From: an uncultured Prevotellaceae bacterium
GTDB taxonomy: Bacteria > Bacteroidota > Bacteroidia > Bacteroidales > Bacteroidaceae
Assembly: GCA_947170495.1 (NCBI GenBank)
Contig: CAMVUB010000007.1
Location: 1 to 59,435 of the forward strand
Reading direction: 5' to 3'
Length of the DNA stretch: 59,435 bases
The notes under the pieces were generated by a model. It searched no databases and was not told the origin of the DNA. It saw only the letters and a program-made list of their open reading frames with translations. Each line of letters opens with the position of its first letter. The first letter of the stretch is position 1. Below are positions 41,009 to 53,400 of the stretch, one piece after another. The position numbers and the translations under genes were made by a program.

Positions 41009-41975
41009 GCTTTCCTCCTGCTTCCAGGCCGAAGACTTCGAGGACACGCCGGAGGGGAATATGGAGGCGCTGTGGACGATTATCGACGAGCATTACTGCT
41101 TCTTGGACTATAAGCGCGAGGCCATCGGACTCGACTGGAACGAGGTGCGTGGCCGCTATCGTGCCCGCCTCTCCGACGATATGACCAAAGCCCAGCTCTT
41201 CGAGGTGCTGGCGGAGATGCTCTCCGAGCTGCGCGACGGCCACGTGAACCTCTACACGCCCGCCGACGTGGGGCGCAACTGGTCGTGGTACGAGGACTTC
41301 CCCCCTAACTTCTATCAGGACTTGCAGGATGCCTACCTCGGTACGGATTACAAGATCGCCTCGTCGCTGAAGTACCGCATCCTCGACGATAACATCGGCT
41401 ACCTTGTCTGCTCCTCCTTTGCCTCGGGCTTTGGCGAGGGGAACCTTGATGAGGTCTTCTACGGCCTGCGCAGCTGCAACGGCCTCATCCTTGACCTGCG
41501 CAACAACACCGGCGGCGACCTCACCCTTGCCGACCGTCTCGCCCAGCATTTCACCAACGAGCGCCGTCTCGTCGGCTACATCAGTCATAAGACCGGCAAG
41601 GGACACAACGACTTCTCCACACCCAAGGAACAGTATCTGGAACCCTCCGAGGGCGTGCGGTGGCAAAAACGGGTCGTTGTGCTCACCAACCGTCGGTGCT
41701 ACAGCGCCGCCAACACCTTCGTGCGCGACATGAAACGCTGTCCGCAGGTCACCGTCCTCGGCGATCAGACAGGTGGCGGCAGCGGTATGCCCTTCTCGTC
41801 GGAGCTCCCCAACGGCTGGAGCGTCCGCTTCTCGGCCTGCCCCATGTACGATGCCGACATGAACCACATCGAATTCGGTATACAGCCCGACATCGTCGTC
41901 AGCCTCACCGACGAAGATCGTGCCCGCGGCCTCGACACCCTCATCGAAGCAGCCCGTCAGTTGCTGCTGCAATAA
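40869..41975 (+). CDS. S41-family (C-terminal-processing-type) protease lipoprotein
   Basis: 368 residues. Lipobox LSSC at residue 51; the 50 residues before it come entirely from tandem arrays. Residues ~60-145 form the N-terminal helical region (LWTIIDEHYCFLDYKREAIG). The S41 core includes IGYLVCSSFASGFGEGNL, LILDLRNNTGGDLTLADRLA and the catalytic serine S279 in RRCYSAANTFVRDM; GDQTGGGSGMPFSSELPNGW follows. Likely an envelope-anchored serine protease; no PDZ domain was obvious. It precedes the GH2 gene by 15 nt, so the pair may be one operon. Confidence 0.85.
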   Translation: MIDKKSHKAHKANKTYRPNRPHKPYWPHFSFIIYYFSLFTLSFFTLTLSSCFQAEDFEDTPEGNMEALWTIIDEHYCFLDYKREAIGLDWNEVRGRYRARLSDDMTKAQLFEVLAEMLSELRDGHVNLYTPADVGRNWSWYEDFPPNFYQDLQDAYLGTDYKIASSLKYRILDDNIGYLVCSSFASGFGEGNLDEVFYGLRSCNGLILDLRNNTGGDLTLADRLAQHFTNERRLVGYISHKTGKGHNDFSTPKEQYLEPSEGVRWQKRVVVLTNRRCYSAANTFVRDMKRCPQVTVLGDQTGGGSGMPFSSELPNGWSVRFSACPMYDADMNHIEFGIQPDIVVSLTDEDRARGLDTLIEAARQLLLQ

Positions 41976-41990
41976 TAATCTCTTTCCGCT

Positions 41991-44690
<2,700 letters not shown>

Positions 44691-44702
44691 TAGCTGTGTA
44701 GT

Positions 44703-47009
44703 TTACCAGACGTCTTCTGGCTCGACAGGGTTGTCATAGACATCCTTGGAGACGAACTCGAAGTAGTCCATGAAGAACTGGAGGCTTTCGTCGTCGAGGA
44801 CGTTCTTGAAGCGGATATAATATTCTTTGTCGGGGTCGAGGTCCTCACTGACCATGATACGGCGTGAGACGGCCTCCCGCGTGATGGCCAAGGGCGCACT
44901 TGTTCCCTTGCCGCAGTGGTAGTACATGGGACCCTTCATGAAGCCGCGTGCGCGCAGAGCCTTGGTGACCTCATCCTGCTCTTCTGTGCTGAGCTTGGTA
45001 TCTGCCTCGTAATCGGCATCATTCGTGTAGCCGAAAGTAGAAGTCTGGGTACTGTTCTTGAAGCGGTGGCGGAGGAAACCGATGCGGAGGTCCATAGGAA
45101 TGTCCTGGGCGGGCAGGTAGTTGGGGTCGGAACCGAAATAGACCTGACACATACTACGCAAGTTGGAGTTGGAGCTGACGCCGAAGCGTATCTCATAATG
45201 TCCGCGTTTGGGCACGGGCGGCAGCTTCATTGTGAACTCGTACTTACCGATAATATTGAACTCGTCGCCCTGATAGTTGAACCAGTTGTAGTTGATGCCG
45301 GAGAGGTAGTAGAAACCGGTGCCCTCGCGCATCGTCACGTCAGCCAGGTAGGGATATTCCACGGGGAAGCCCACGGTGCCGCCATAGGGATGGTCGGCAG
45401 GTGAGAACTTGTATTTACCCCTTGGGCGTCGCAGGTCGTTGTTGGCCATCTCGGGGAACATGGCGGCCATGTCAATGCGGATGCGCTCGCCGGCGAGGCG
45501 GTTCTGCACGTTCTCGGTATATACCAGCAGTCGCTCAATAGGATAGATGCAGCTGTTCAGCAGCTTCTGGTGCTTGGCAGCGTCCTCGGCCTGGAAGCGG
45601 ATGCGCACACCGCGGTTCTCGTCGGGGTAGAGGGTGGCGGCGCTACCGGGCTCCTTGAACAGCCCGCTTTCGTGGTAGTCGTTGTTGGTGTTGACGCTCT
45701 CATCGCTGAACATGCCGCGCCCGTTCCTGAGGATAGGGAAGCGGTTGAGGTAGATGCCGGCGTTGCCGTCGTGGAGCTCGGGGTCTTCCTCGGCGCTCTC
45801 CTTGCTCTGGTAGATCTTCAGCAGGCGGCGTTTGCCCATCGTCGTGTAGTACTCAAAGACGGGTACGCTGTATTTTCCTTCGGTACTCTCCCAGTAGTAG
45901 CCGAACTCGTTGTGGTGGAGGACGAGTCGCTCGGGTGCCAGCTTGAAGGGCAGGACGTGGTAGGTGACGAACTGGTTGAGGATATTCTCCTCGTTGGTGA
46001 AGTCGTTGTCCTGGCGCGCATTGGGGTAGAGCTGCTTCTGAATGAGGAAGTTCTTGATGTCGGCAGCCTCAATCTGGTCGTAGGTCTTCGAGATGCCCGC
46101 CTCGGCCAGCGTCTGCTCCCAGAAGGCGTCGGGTTCGGCAAAGATGGTGAAGCCGTACTTGCGGTGGTCGGGGATGGGACCTGTGCCCATGCCGTCGGAG
46201 TGCTTGGGCAGGTCTTTGATGGTGCCGGTCTTGTAGAGCTTTTCCCACACGTCGTCCTGCGTCTTGCTGAGGGTGTCATCCAATCCGCAGGCAAGGATGA
46301 GCTTGGCCATCACGATGAAGCCTTTCTCGTTTTCCGCGATGTACTGGCGCAGGACGTCGGCCATCGTGTCATTACTGGGCGCGATGACGGCGTGTACCTC
46401 ATGCACGCGGCCGTTGAGGGTCTTCACATCGCGGTTCTTCAGGTCGATGAGCGAGACACCGTTGATGAAGATGGAGTCCGTCTGGTCGATGTGTGTCTTG
46501 TAGAGCTTGCGGTCGTTGAGGTTGGGGAGGGTGAACTCGTCCTCATCGTTCTGCGAGACGATATCGCCCATCTCCAGCACCATGTCGATATTGCTGCCGT
46601 CGAGCACGCTGTTATAGACGATGACCTTGCGCACGGAGTCCAGCGTGGCCTCGGTGCGGAAGCCCTCCCACGAGGGCTCGGTGATGATGCCTTTCTTATA
46701 AAGGGAATCCAGGTAGTCGTAGATGGCTTTGTTGTTGGGCGCGAAGCAGGTGTAGGCGCCGCGCGTGGAGAGCAGCTGTGCCACCGTGGAATTGGACTGG
46801 TCACTGATGGGCACCTGGTAGAGCAGGCTGACATACTCGGTATAGTTGGGGGCATCGTTGCTATACTCGAGATAGCTCATGATGGTATAGTCCGTGGCCG
46901 TGAAGCGGTCCTCGGTGTTGATATCCTCGGAACAGGCCACCATGAAGCCTACGAGGCCTGCAAAAAGGATGCAGCCTGTGAGCAGATGAATGCGCGAAAT
47001 CTCTTTCAT
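44703..47009 (-). CDS. Fasciclin-domain lipoprotein
   Basis: 768 residues from MKEISRIHLLTGCILFAG at 47009; an ATG at 47042 lies upstream of the expected transcript start and is rejected. Lipobox MVACSE near residue 26. Two FAS1-like segments are visible: VAQLLSTRGAYTCFAPNNKAIYDYLDSL with NGRVHEVHAVIAPSND, and FTIFAEPDAFWEQTLAEAGI with NQFVTYHVLPFKLAPERLV. The C-terminal half (FRHRFK, YEIRFGVSSNSNLRSM) is beta-rich and unassigned. In Bacteroidetes such proteins often accompany SusC/SusD systems, absent here. It converges with the GH2 gene. Confidence 0.8.
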   Translation of the reverse strand: MKEISRIHLLTGCILFAGLVGFMVACSEDINTEDRFTATDYTIMSYLEYSNDAPNYTEYVSLLYQVPISDQSNSTVAQLLSTRGAYTCFAPNNKAIYDYLDSLYKKGIITEPSWEGFRTEATLDSVRKVIVYNSVLDGSNIDMVLEMGDIVSQNDEDEFTLPNLNDRKLYKTHIDQTDSIFINGVSLIDLKNRDVKTLNGRVHEVHAVIAPSNDTMADVLRQYIAENEKGFIVMAKLILACGLDDTLSKTQDDVWEKLYKTGTIKDLPKHSDGMGTGPIPDHRKYGFTIFAEPDAFWEQTLAEAGISKTYDQIEAADIKNFLIQKQLYPNARQDNDFTNEENILNQFVTYHVLPFKLAPERLVLHHNEFGYYWESTEGKYSVPVFEYYTTMGKRRLLKIYQSKESAEEDPELHDGNAGIYLNRFPILRNGRGMFSDESVNTNNDYHESGLFKEPGSAATLYPDENRGVRIRFQAEDAAKHQKLLNSCIYPIERLLVYTENVQNRLAGERIRIDMAAMFPEMANNDLRRPRGKYKFSPADHPYGGTVGFPVEYPYLADVTMREGTGFYYLSGINYNWFNYQGDEFNIIGKYEFTMKLPPVPKRGHYEIRFGVSSNSNLRSMCQVYFGSDPNYLPAQDIPMDLRIGFLRHRFKNSTQTSTFGYTNDADYEADTKLSTEEQDEVTKALRARGFMKGPMYYHCGKGTSAPLAITREAVSRRIMVSEDLDPDKEYYIRFKNVLDDESLQFFMDYFEFVSKDVYDNPVEPEDVW

Positions 47010-47039
47010 AGATATGTCGGTTTTTCTATTTTCTGGCGA

Positions 47040-47069
47040 CAAAGGTAGCGTTTAAATCCATATCTGCAA
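47040..47069 (-). promoter_or_regulatory. Promoter of the fasciclin gene
   Basis: On the minus strand TTG (47067-47069), 19 nt, TACCTTTG (47040-47047). Divergent from the operon promoter at 47098-47129. Confidence 0.7.
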
Positions 47070-47097
47070 AATTTTATGCAAGAAAATGTGCTATCTG

Positions 47098-47129
47098 TTT
47101 GGCTTCTTCACCAAAAGTGCCTACCTTTG
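47098..47129 (+). promoter_or_regulatory. Promoter of the AsmA-RND operon
   Basis: TTTG (47098-47101), 20 nt, TACCTTTG (47122-47129): full consensus. The first usable ATG is at 47142, so the leader would be only about 8-10 nt. It excludes the ATG at 47076. Confidence 0.75.
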
Positions 47130-47141
47130 CGAAGATTTTTC

Positions 47142-48923
47142 ATGAAAAAGATGATTATTAAGCGAATCCTCAAGATCCTCGCAGGTTTTGTCGTAGCAGT
47201 GCTGGTGCTCCTCCTGATTGCCACCATCGCGCTGAATACCACCTATGTACAAGACAAGATGGTGGCGCGTGTGGTGACATACCTCTCGGAGAAGTTGCAG
47301 ACGCGTGTCACTGTTGAACACCTGAATTTCGACCTCTTCCGCAGGGACGTACGCCTGCAGGGCCTCTATGTCGAAGACCGTGAGCAGCGTCTGCTGCTGC
47401 AGGTGGGACTGATTACAGCCGATATCGACTTCATGGCGCTCTTGCACCATGAGGTGCGCATCCCCGAGGTGCATGTCGAGGATGTGCAGGCTGCCCTCCA
47501 CAAGCCGTCGCGTGACAGCGTGGCCAACTGGCAGTTCATCATCGATGCCTTCAAGCGCGACTCTCTCAAGCAGCAGCCGCAGCCCGAGGCGAAGAAGCAC
47601 AAGATGACCTTCGACGTCAACCGCTTCGCTTTCGACCGCGTGCAGGTGACCTACAACGAACGCACTTTCTCGCTCGCTGGCTTGCACTATACCCGTGAGC
47701 CGCTAGACAGCGCGCTGCAGCCGCTGCACCACCTCGTCATCGACGACTTCTACTTCAAGAACGAGCACCACCGCCCCCGCAAGAACCAGGGCAAGCCGAA
47801 CCGCGGCTTCTTCGACCCCCAATACCTGGAGGTGACGGCCGACTTGAAGCTGGATCTCGACTACCTCCACGGGGATTCCCTCCACGGTGTCCTGCATGAC
47901 TGCACCTTCACCGACTCCATCACTGGCATCGATATCCGCGACTTGCATGCCACTGTCACCGCCACGCCGCAGCAGGTGCTGCTGGAAGGCTTGCTCGTGC
48001 AGCAGACCGACACGAAGGTGGAGATCGACAGCACCGTGATAGAGCTCCCCAACAAGCAGACCGAACGGCCGCTCACCTACCACACCTCTTTGGTGAAGGG
48101 TCACACCATCCTGCGCGATATCTCGCGCCCCTTCGCGCCAGCTTTGAGGAATTTCACGATGCCCATTATGTTCCGTTGCTACATGCACGGCGACATCGAT
48201 GAGATAGCCTTTAATGACGTGGAGGTGAGCACGCCCGACAAACATCTTCTGGTGCTGGCGAAGGGCTCCGTCCACAATATGCGTAACAAATACGGCCTCC
48301 ACGTGCACTTCGACGTTCCCCGTATGTACGCCAAGAGCGGTATGACCGAGCGCGTCATCAACCAGTTTCCCATCAAGCGCTTCCTCATGGACGAGGTGCA
48401 CGCCCTGGGAAACATCACTTACCACGGTGGATTCGATGTTTATTACAAGCGCGTCGTCCTGTTTGGAGAAGTAGGCACAAAGGCAGGTTCTCTCAAGGTG
48501 AACGAGCTGACCATCGACAGCCAGAAGCACTATCTTCTGGGGCAGGCCGCGACGGAGGACTTCCATCTGGGCGAGGTGGTGGATATGGATCAGTTAGGTG
48601 ACGTCAGCCTGTCGGCCAACTTCAAGTTCGACATCTCCAAGAGGCGCACGGCCGTCATGCGCCACCGCCGCGGCGGCAAGCTGCCGATGGGCGAGATCAC
48701 GGCCCACGTGACGGAAGCCTCCTATCTCTTCGCCAAGACGCGCAACCTCACGGCCCGCATCGTCAGCGACGGCGCCTTGGCCGAGGGCAAGATTATGCTG
48801 CCCGGCAGCCACATGGACGTTTACTGCATCTTCTCCTTCACCAACACGCGTGAGCTGAAGAAGATGAAGTTCAAGCCGGGCCTTAGGTTCCACGACTTAT
48901 TCAAAAAGAAACAAAAGAAATAA
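47142..48923 (+). CDS. AsmA/TamB-like inner-membrane-anchored protein
   Basis: 593 residues. One N-terminal transmembrane segment (ILKILAGFVVAVLVLLLIATIAL) followed by an AsmA-like start: VQDKMVARVVTYLSEKLQTRVTVEHLNFDLFRRDVRLQGLYVED. The rest is periplasmic and beta-rich, as expected for bridge-like lipid-transfer proteins of the AsmA clan; it is short compared with TamB. First gene of an apparent operon; the promoter position decides the start (47142, or 47151). One base separates it from DUF3467. The role in lipid transport is inferred from the family. Confidence 0.7.
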   Translation: MKKMIIKRILKILAGFVVAVLVLLLIATIALNTTYVQDKMVARVVTYLSEKLQTRVTVEHLNFDLFRRDVRLQGLYVEDREQRLLLQVGLITADIDFMALLHHEVRIPEVHVEDVQAALHKPSRDSVANWQFIIDAFKRDSLKQQPQPEAKKHKMTFDVNRFAFDRVQVTYNERTFSLAGLHYTREPLDSALQPLHHLVIDDFYFKNEHHRPRKNQGKPNRGFFDPQYLEVTADLKLDLDYLHGDSLHGVLHDCTFTDSITGIDIRDLHATVTATPQQVLLEGLLVQQTDTKVEIDSTVIELPNKQTERPLTYHTSLVKGHTILRDISRPFAPALRNFTMPIMFRCYMHGDIDEIAFNDVEVSTPDKHLLVLAKGSVHNMRNKYGLHVHFDVPRMYAKSGMTERVINQFPIKRFLMDEVHALGNITYHGGFDVYYKRVVLFGEVGTKAGSLKVNELTIDSQKHYLLGQAATEDFHLGEVVDMDQLGDVSLSANFKFDISKRRTAVMRHRRGGKLPMGEITAHVTEASYLFAKTRNLTARIVSDGALAEGKIMLPGSHMDVYCIFSFTNTRELKKMKFKPGLRFHDLFKKKQKK

Positions 48924-48924
48924 T

Positions 48925-49242
48925 ATGGCAAACAACAACGAACAACAGAAGCAGGGGCAGGTGCAGGTGAACATGACCCCTGAAGTAGAGAAAGGTGTTT
49001 ATTCCAACCTGACCATCATGGGCTTCACGCCCACGGAGTTTATCATGGACTTTGTGTTCCACCACCCCGGGATGCCGCGCGCCAACGTACAGAGTAGGGT
49101 AGTGATGTCCCCTGTGCAGGCCAAGCGTCTGATGCGCCTGCTGGAGCAGAATATGGCGAACTACGAGAAGGCCAACGGCGTGATTGCCCTCCCCGAGGAC
49201 TCCAAGCCCCAGGGCCCCATCTCCCCCTTCAAGATTAATTGA
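48925..49242 (+). CDS. DUF3467 family protein
   Basis: 105 residues, no signal peptide. A Gln/Asn-rich N-terminus, then GVYSNLTIMGFTPTEFIMDFVFHHPG and SRVVMSPVQAKRLMRLLEQNMANYE, which match the DUF3467 family as I know it. Function unknown. It sits between the AsmA-like and adaptor genes of the operon. Confidence 0.8.
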   Translation: MANNNEQQKQGQVQVNMTPEVEKGVYSNLTIMGFTPTEFIMDFVFHHPGMPRANVQSRVVMSPVQAKRLMRLLEQNMANYEKANGVIALPEDSKPQGPISPFKIN

Positions 49243-49274
49243 TAACTAATACATATAAAAATAATCACAAAATC

Positions 49275-50399
49275 ATGAAAATGAAAAACTTTTTAATGGG
49301 GGCAACAGCGCTCGCAGCAGTGATCGGTCTGATGACTGCGTGCGGCGGAGAGATGCCCAAAGAGACGCAGACCTCCTACGAGACCCTCACCGTGAAGAAA
49401 CAGGACATCACGGTGCCCATCAAGTTCAGTGCAAGATTGAAGGGACAGACCGACGTTTCGATTACTCCTCAGGTGAGCGGACAGCTGATGCGTATAGCCG
49501 TGAACGAAGGACAACAGGTAAAGAAAGGCGCTGTGCTTTTTGTGATTGACTCGCGCAATGCTCAGTTGGAACTTCAGTCCGCAGAGGCCAACCTGCAGGC
49601 TGCGCTGGCTCAGGAGAACTCCGCCAAGCTGGAGTATGAGTCGAACAGGAACCTGTTTGAGAAGAAGATTGTGAGCAGCTATATGCTTAGCAACAGCGAG
49701 AACGCCTACAAGCAGGCGCAGGCTTCCGTGGCACAGGCTCGTGCTGCCGTGAACCGCGCCAAGGTGGATCTCGGCTTCTGCACCATCACTGCTCCCGTGT
49801 CAGGTGTCATCGGTGAGATCCCCGTTCGCCCGGGTGACCAGGTATCTCCGCTGACCGAGCTCACCATGCTCAGCGGCAACACTACGATGGATGCCGAGTT
49901 CTCGCTCACTGAAGCGCTGATTGAGGAGATGGTGCAGGCTGGTATATCTACGGAAGAGAAAGAAAAATACTTTGCCAACCTGCCAGAGGTGACGTTCGTG
50001 ATGAAGAACGGCACGGAGTACCCCCACAAGGGACGCATCTCCAGCATGACAGGCGTGGTGAACGCTGCAACGGGTTCTTTGTCCTGCAAGGCCACGTTCC
50101 CCAACCCCGACGGATATCTCTATTCAGGCGTGCAGGGCACGGTCGTGATGCCCTACGAGGAGAAAGGCGTGATTGTGATTCCACAAATCGCCGTAGTGCG
50201 TTTGCAGGACAAGTCTTTCGTGTATAAGGTACAGCCCGACAGCACTGCTACCGCCACCGACGTGACGATGGAGGACACAGGCAACGGCAAGGATTACATC
50301 ATCAAGAGTGGCCTCAAAGAGGGTGACCGCATTGTGACCATCGGAGCTAACAACGTGATAGAGGGTCAAAAGGTGCTGTTCCCGGCACAGGCCAAATAA
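49275..50399 (+). CDS. RND efflux periplasmic adaptor (membrane fusion lipoprotein)
   Basis: 374 residues from MKMKNFLMGATALAAVIGLM. The lipobox LMTAC gives a lipid-anchored protein. Lipoyl/barrel-sandwich halves flank a coiled-coil hairpin: VSGQLMRIAVNEGQQVKKGAVLFVID, then NLQAALAQENSAKLEYESNRNLF, then APVSGVIGEIPVRPGDQVSP. It links the RND pump to the outer-membrane channel. The stop is followed directly by an octamer array (50400-50442). Confidence 0.92.
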   Translation: MKMKNFLMGATALAAVIGLMTACGGEMPKETQTSYETLTVKKQDITVPIKFSARLKGQTDVSITPQVSGQLMRIAVNEGQQVKKGAVLFVIDSRNAQLELQSAEANLQAALAQENSAKLEYESNRNLFEKKIVSSYMLSNSENAYKQAQASVAQARAAVNRAKVDLGFCTITAPVSGVIGEIPVRPGDQVSPLTELTMLSGNTTMDAEFSLTEALIEEMVQAGISTEEKEKYFANLPEVTFVMKNGTEYPHKGRISSMTGVVNAATGSLSCKATFPNPDGYLYSGVQGTVVMPYEEKGVIVIPQIAVVRLQDKSFVYKVQPDSTATATDVTMEDTGNGKDYIIKSGLKEGDRIVTIGANNVIEGQKVLFPAQAK

Positions 50400-50442
50400 C
50401 GTTATGCCGTAATATCGTAATATCGTACTAACGTATTAGCGG
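50400..50442. repeat. Octamer array between adaptor and pump genes
   Basis: CGTTATGC, CGTAATAT, CGTAATAT, CGTACTAA, CGTATTAG, then CGG: five contiguous 8-nt units filling the gap. Confidence 0.9.
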
Positions 50443-50446
50443 AAAC

Positions 50447-53400
50447 ATGAAGAACAATATATTTATCAATAAATATGTGATGGCGTGCGCCATCTCTATT
50501 GTGATTGCGCTGGTGGGCTACATCTCAATCAACACCCTGCCGGTTGAGCAGTACCCCGACATAGCACCGCCCACGGTGCAAATCTCCACCAGCTACTCCG
50601 GCGCCGACGAGAACACCATCATGAAATCGGTCATCCAACCTTTGGAGGAAGCCATCAACGGTGTTACGGACATGACGTACATGACCTCAAAGGCCTCTTC
50701 CGACGGCTCCGTCGAGATCAACGTCTTTTTCAAACAAGGCACCGACCCCGACATGGCTACGGTGAACGTGCAGAACCGCGTGAGCCGCGCACAAGCCTTG
50801 CTGCCTGCCGACGTGAATCAGGTCGGCGTGAAGGTTGAGAAGCGCCAGAACAACATCCTCCAGATTTTTGCCGTTCGCAGTGCCGACGGCAAGTATGACG
50901 AGGACTTTGTGTCGAACTATGTTGACATCAACATCAAGCCGCGCCTGATGCGTATCACCGGTGTGGGTAATGTGCAAAGTTTCGGTAATACCTACGCCCT
51001 GCGCATTTGGTTGAAGCCCGACGTGATGGCTCAGTACAACCTCACTCCCAACGACATCTTTTCCGCCATCGGCGGACAGAGCTTCGTGGCAGCAGTGGGT
51101 TCGCTGGGCGAGCAGTCGGAGAACTCCTACCAGTACTCCATGCAGTACAAGGGCACGCTGAAGACCGTCGAGGAGTTCAACGACATCGTGGTGCGCACCG
51201 ACGAGGGCGGCCACTTGCTACGCCTGAGCGACGTGGCCGAGGTGAAGATCGGTGCCATGAGCTACAACTTCACGTCGAGCATCATGGACAGTCCGGGAGC
51301 CATGTTCCTGGTGTTTGCCGCCCCGGGCGCCAACGCCACCGAGGTGAATGCCAACATCAACAAGACCTTCGAGGAGCTGAAGGAGACGATGCCGGCAGGC
51401 ATGGAGTTCGTCACGCTGATGACGAGCGACGACTTCCTCTTCGCCGCCTTCCACAACGTGATAGAGACGCTCGTCATCGCCATCATCCTCGTGATTCTCG
51501 TGGTGTTCTTCTTCCTGCAGAACTTCAAGGCCACGCTCATCCCGTCCATCTCGATCATCGTGTCACTGCTGGGCACCTTCGCCATCGTCAAGATGGCAGG
51601 TTTCTCGCTCAACATCCTCACACTGTTCGCTCTTGTCCTGGCCATCGGTACAGTGGTCGATGACGCCATCGTGGTGGTGGAGGCCGTCATGGCCAAGATG
51701 GAGAACGGCATCAGCGATGCCCGCGAGGCCACGCGCCAAGCCATGAACGAGGTGTCTGTGGCCGTCGTCTCGTGTACCCTGGTCTTCATGGCCGTGTTCG
51801 TGCCTGTGATGTTCATGCCCGGCACGTCGGGCACGTTCTTCACGCAGTTTGGCGTCACGATTGCCTCGTCCGTAGGTTTGTCGTGCATCTCGGCCCTCAC
51901 GCTGTGTCCGGCCCTGTGTGCCATCATGATGCGCGTGACCGAGGGCAAGGAGACCGGCAAGAGCCTCACCTACTACACCAAGCGCGCCTATGAGGTGAGC
52001 TACAACGCCATCTCTGCCAAGTATAGCAGCGCCGTGCAGAAGTTCATCAAGCGCCCCGTCGTCTCGTGGATTCTGCTGGCAGTGGCCGGCGGCCTGCTGG
52101 TGTTCTTCATGAAGAGCCTGCCCTCGGGCCTCGTGCCTCAGGAAGACCAGGGCGTGTTCCTCCTCGAGATCCACGCCCCTGAGGGTTCCACCCTGAAGCA
52201 GACGCGCGAGATGGTGAAGAAGCTTGAGGATAAGGTGAAGAAGATTCCCGAGATGGAGAGCTATGCCGTGAGCTGCGGCTACGCCATGCTGTCGGGCGCC
52301 GGCTCCAACTATGCCACCATGGTGGTGCGCCTGAAGAACTGGGACGAGCGCGAGGGCCTCGAACACAATATAGCCTTCGTGGCCGAGCGCTTCATGATGG
52401 ACTGTGAGGACATCAAGGAGCTTTCCGTCATGCCCTTCGTCATGCCTCAGATTCCCGGCTACGGCACGAGCAACGACATCAACCTCGTCGTCGAAGACCC
52501 CACCGACGGCAACCTCTCCGAGTTCGCCCATTATACGGATCTCCTCATGGCCAAGCTGTCCGAGCGTCCCGAGGTGGCCTCCGCCATGTCCACCTACTCG
52601 GAGCGTTTCCCCAAGTACCAGGTGGATGTCGATGCCGCCCAGTGCGACCGTGCCGGCGTGTCGCCCGCCGACGTGCTCAACACGCTTGGCGCATACTGCG
52701 GCGGTGCCTATATCGGCAACTTCAACCAGTTCGGCAAGGTGTACCGCATCATGGCCGCAGCATCGCCCGAGTACCGTCTCGACCCGCAGTCGCTGCAGAA
52801 CATCTTCATGCAGGTGAAGGGCGGCAAGATGACCCCCATCTCTGAGTTCGTCAGCCTCAAGCAGATTGTCGGTCCGTCCAACATCGAGCACTTCAACCTC
52901 TTCCAGAGCATCACGTGCTACGTCACGCCGGGTGCCGGCTACACCGAGGGCGACGTCCACAAGGTCATCGACGAGGTGTTCAAGGAGGTGATGCCCCCGA
53001 CGGCCACCTACGAGTACAGCGGCATGTCGCGCGAGCTGGAGGAGGCCGCCGGTTCCAACGCCACGGCCGTCATCTACCTCGTCTGCGTCATCCTCATCTA
53101 CCTCATCCTGGCATCGCTCTACAACTCGTGGTTCACACCCATGGCCGTGCTCCTGAGCGTGCCATTCGGCCTGATGGGCGCCTTCGTGTTTGCCTACATC
53201 GGCTATAAGTACCAGATTCCCGGCATGGACAACAACATCTACCTTCAGACGGGTGTCATCATGCTTATCGGTTTACTGGCCAAGACTGCCATCCTTATTA
53301 CTGAGTTCGCCACAGAGCGTCGTGCCCAAGGCATGAGCATCATTGATGCTGCCTTTGAAGCATGTAAGGAGCGTCTGCGCCCCATCCTGATGACCGTCCT

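Noticed and set aside
47076..47141. Longer N-terminus for the AsmA-like protein
   Set aside because: The ATG at 47076 lies upstream of a full consensus promoter (47098-47129) and would put a hydrophilic stretch before the membrane anchor.
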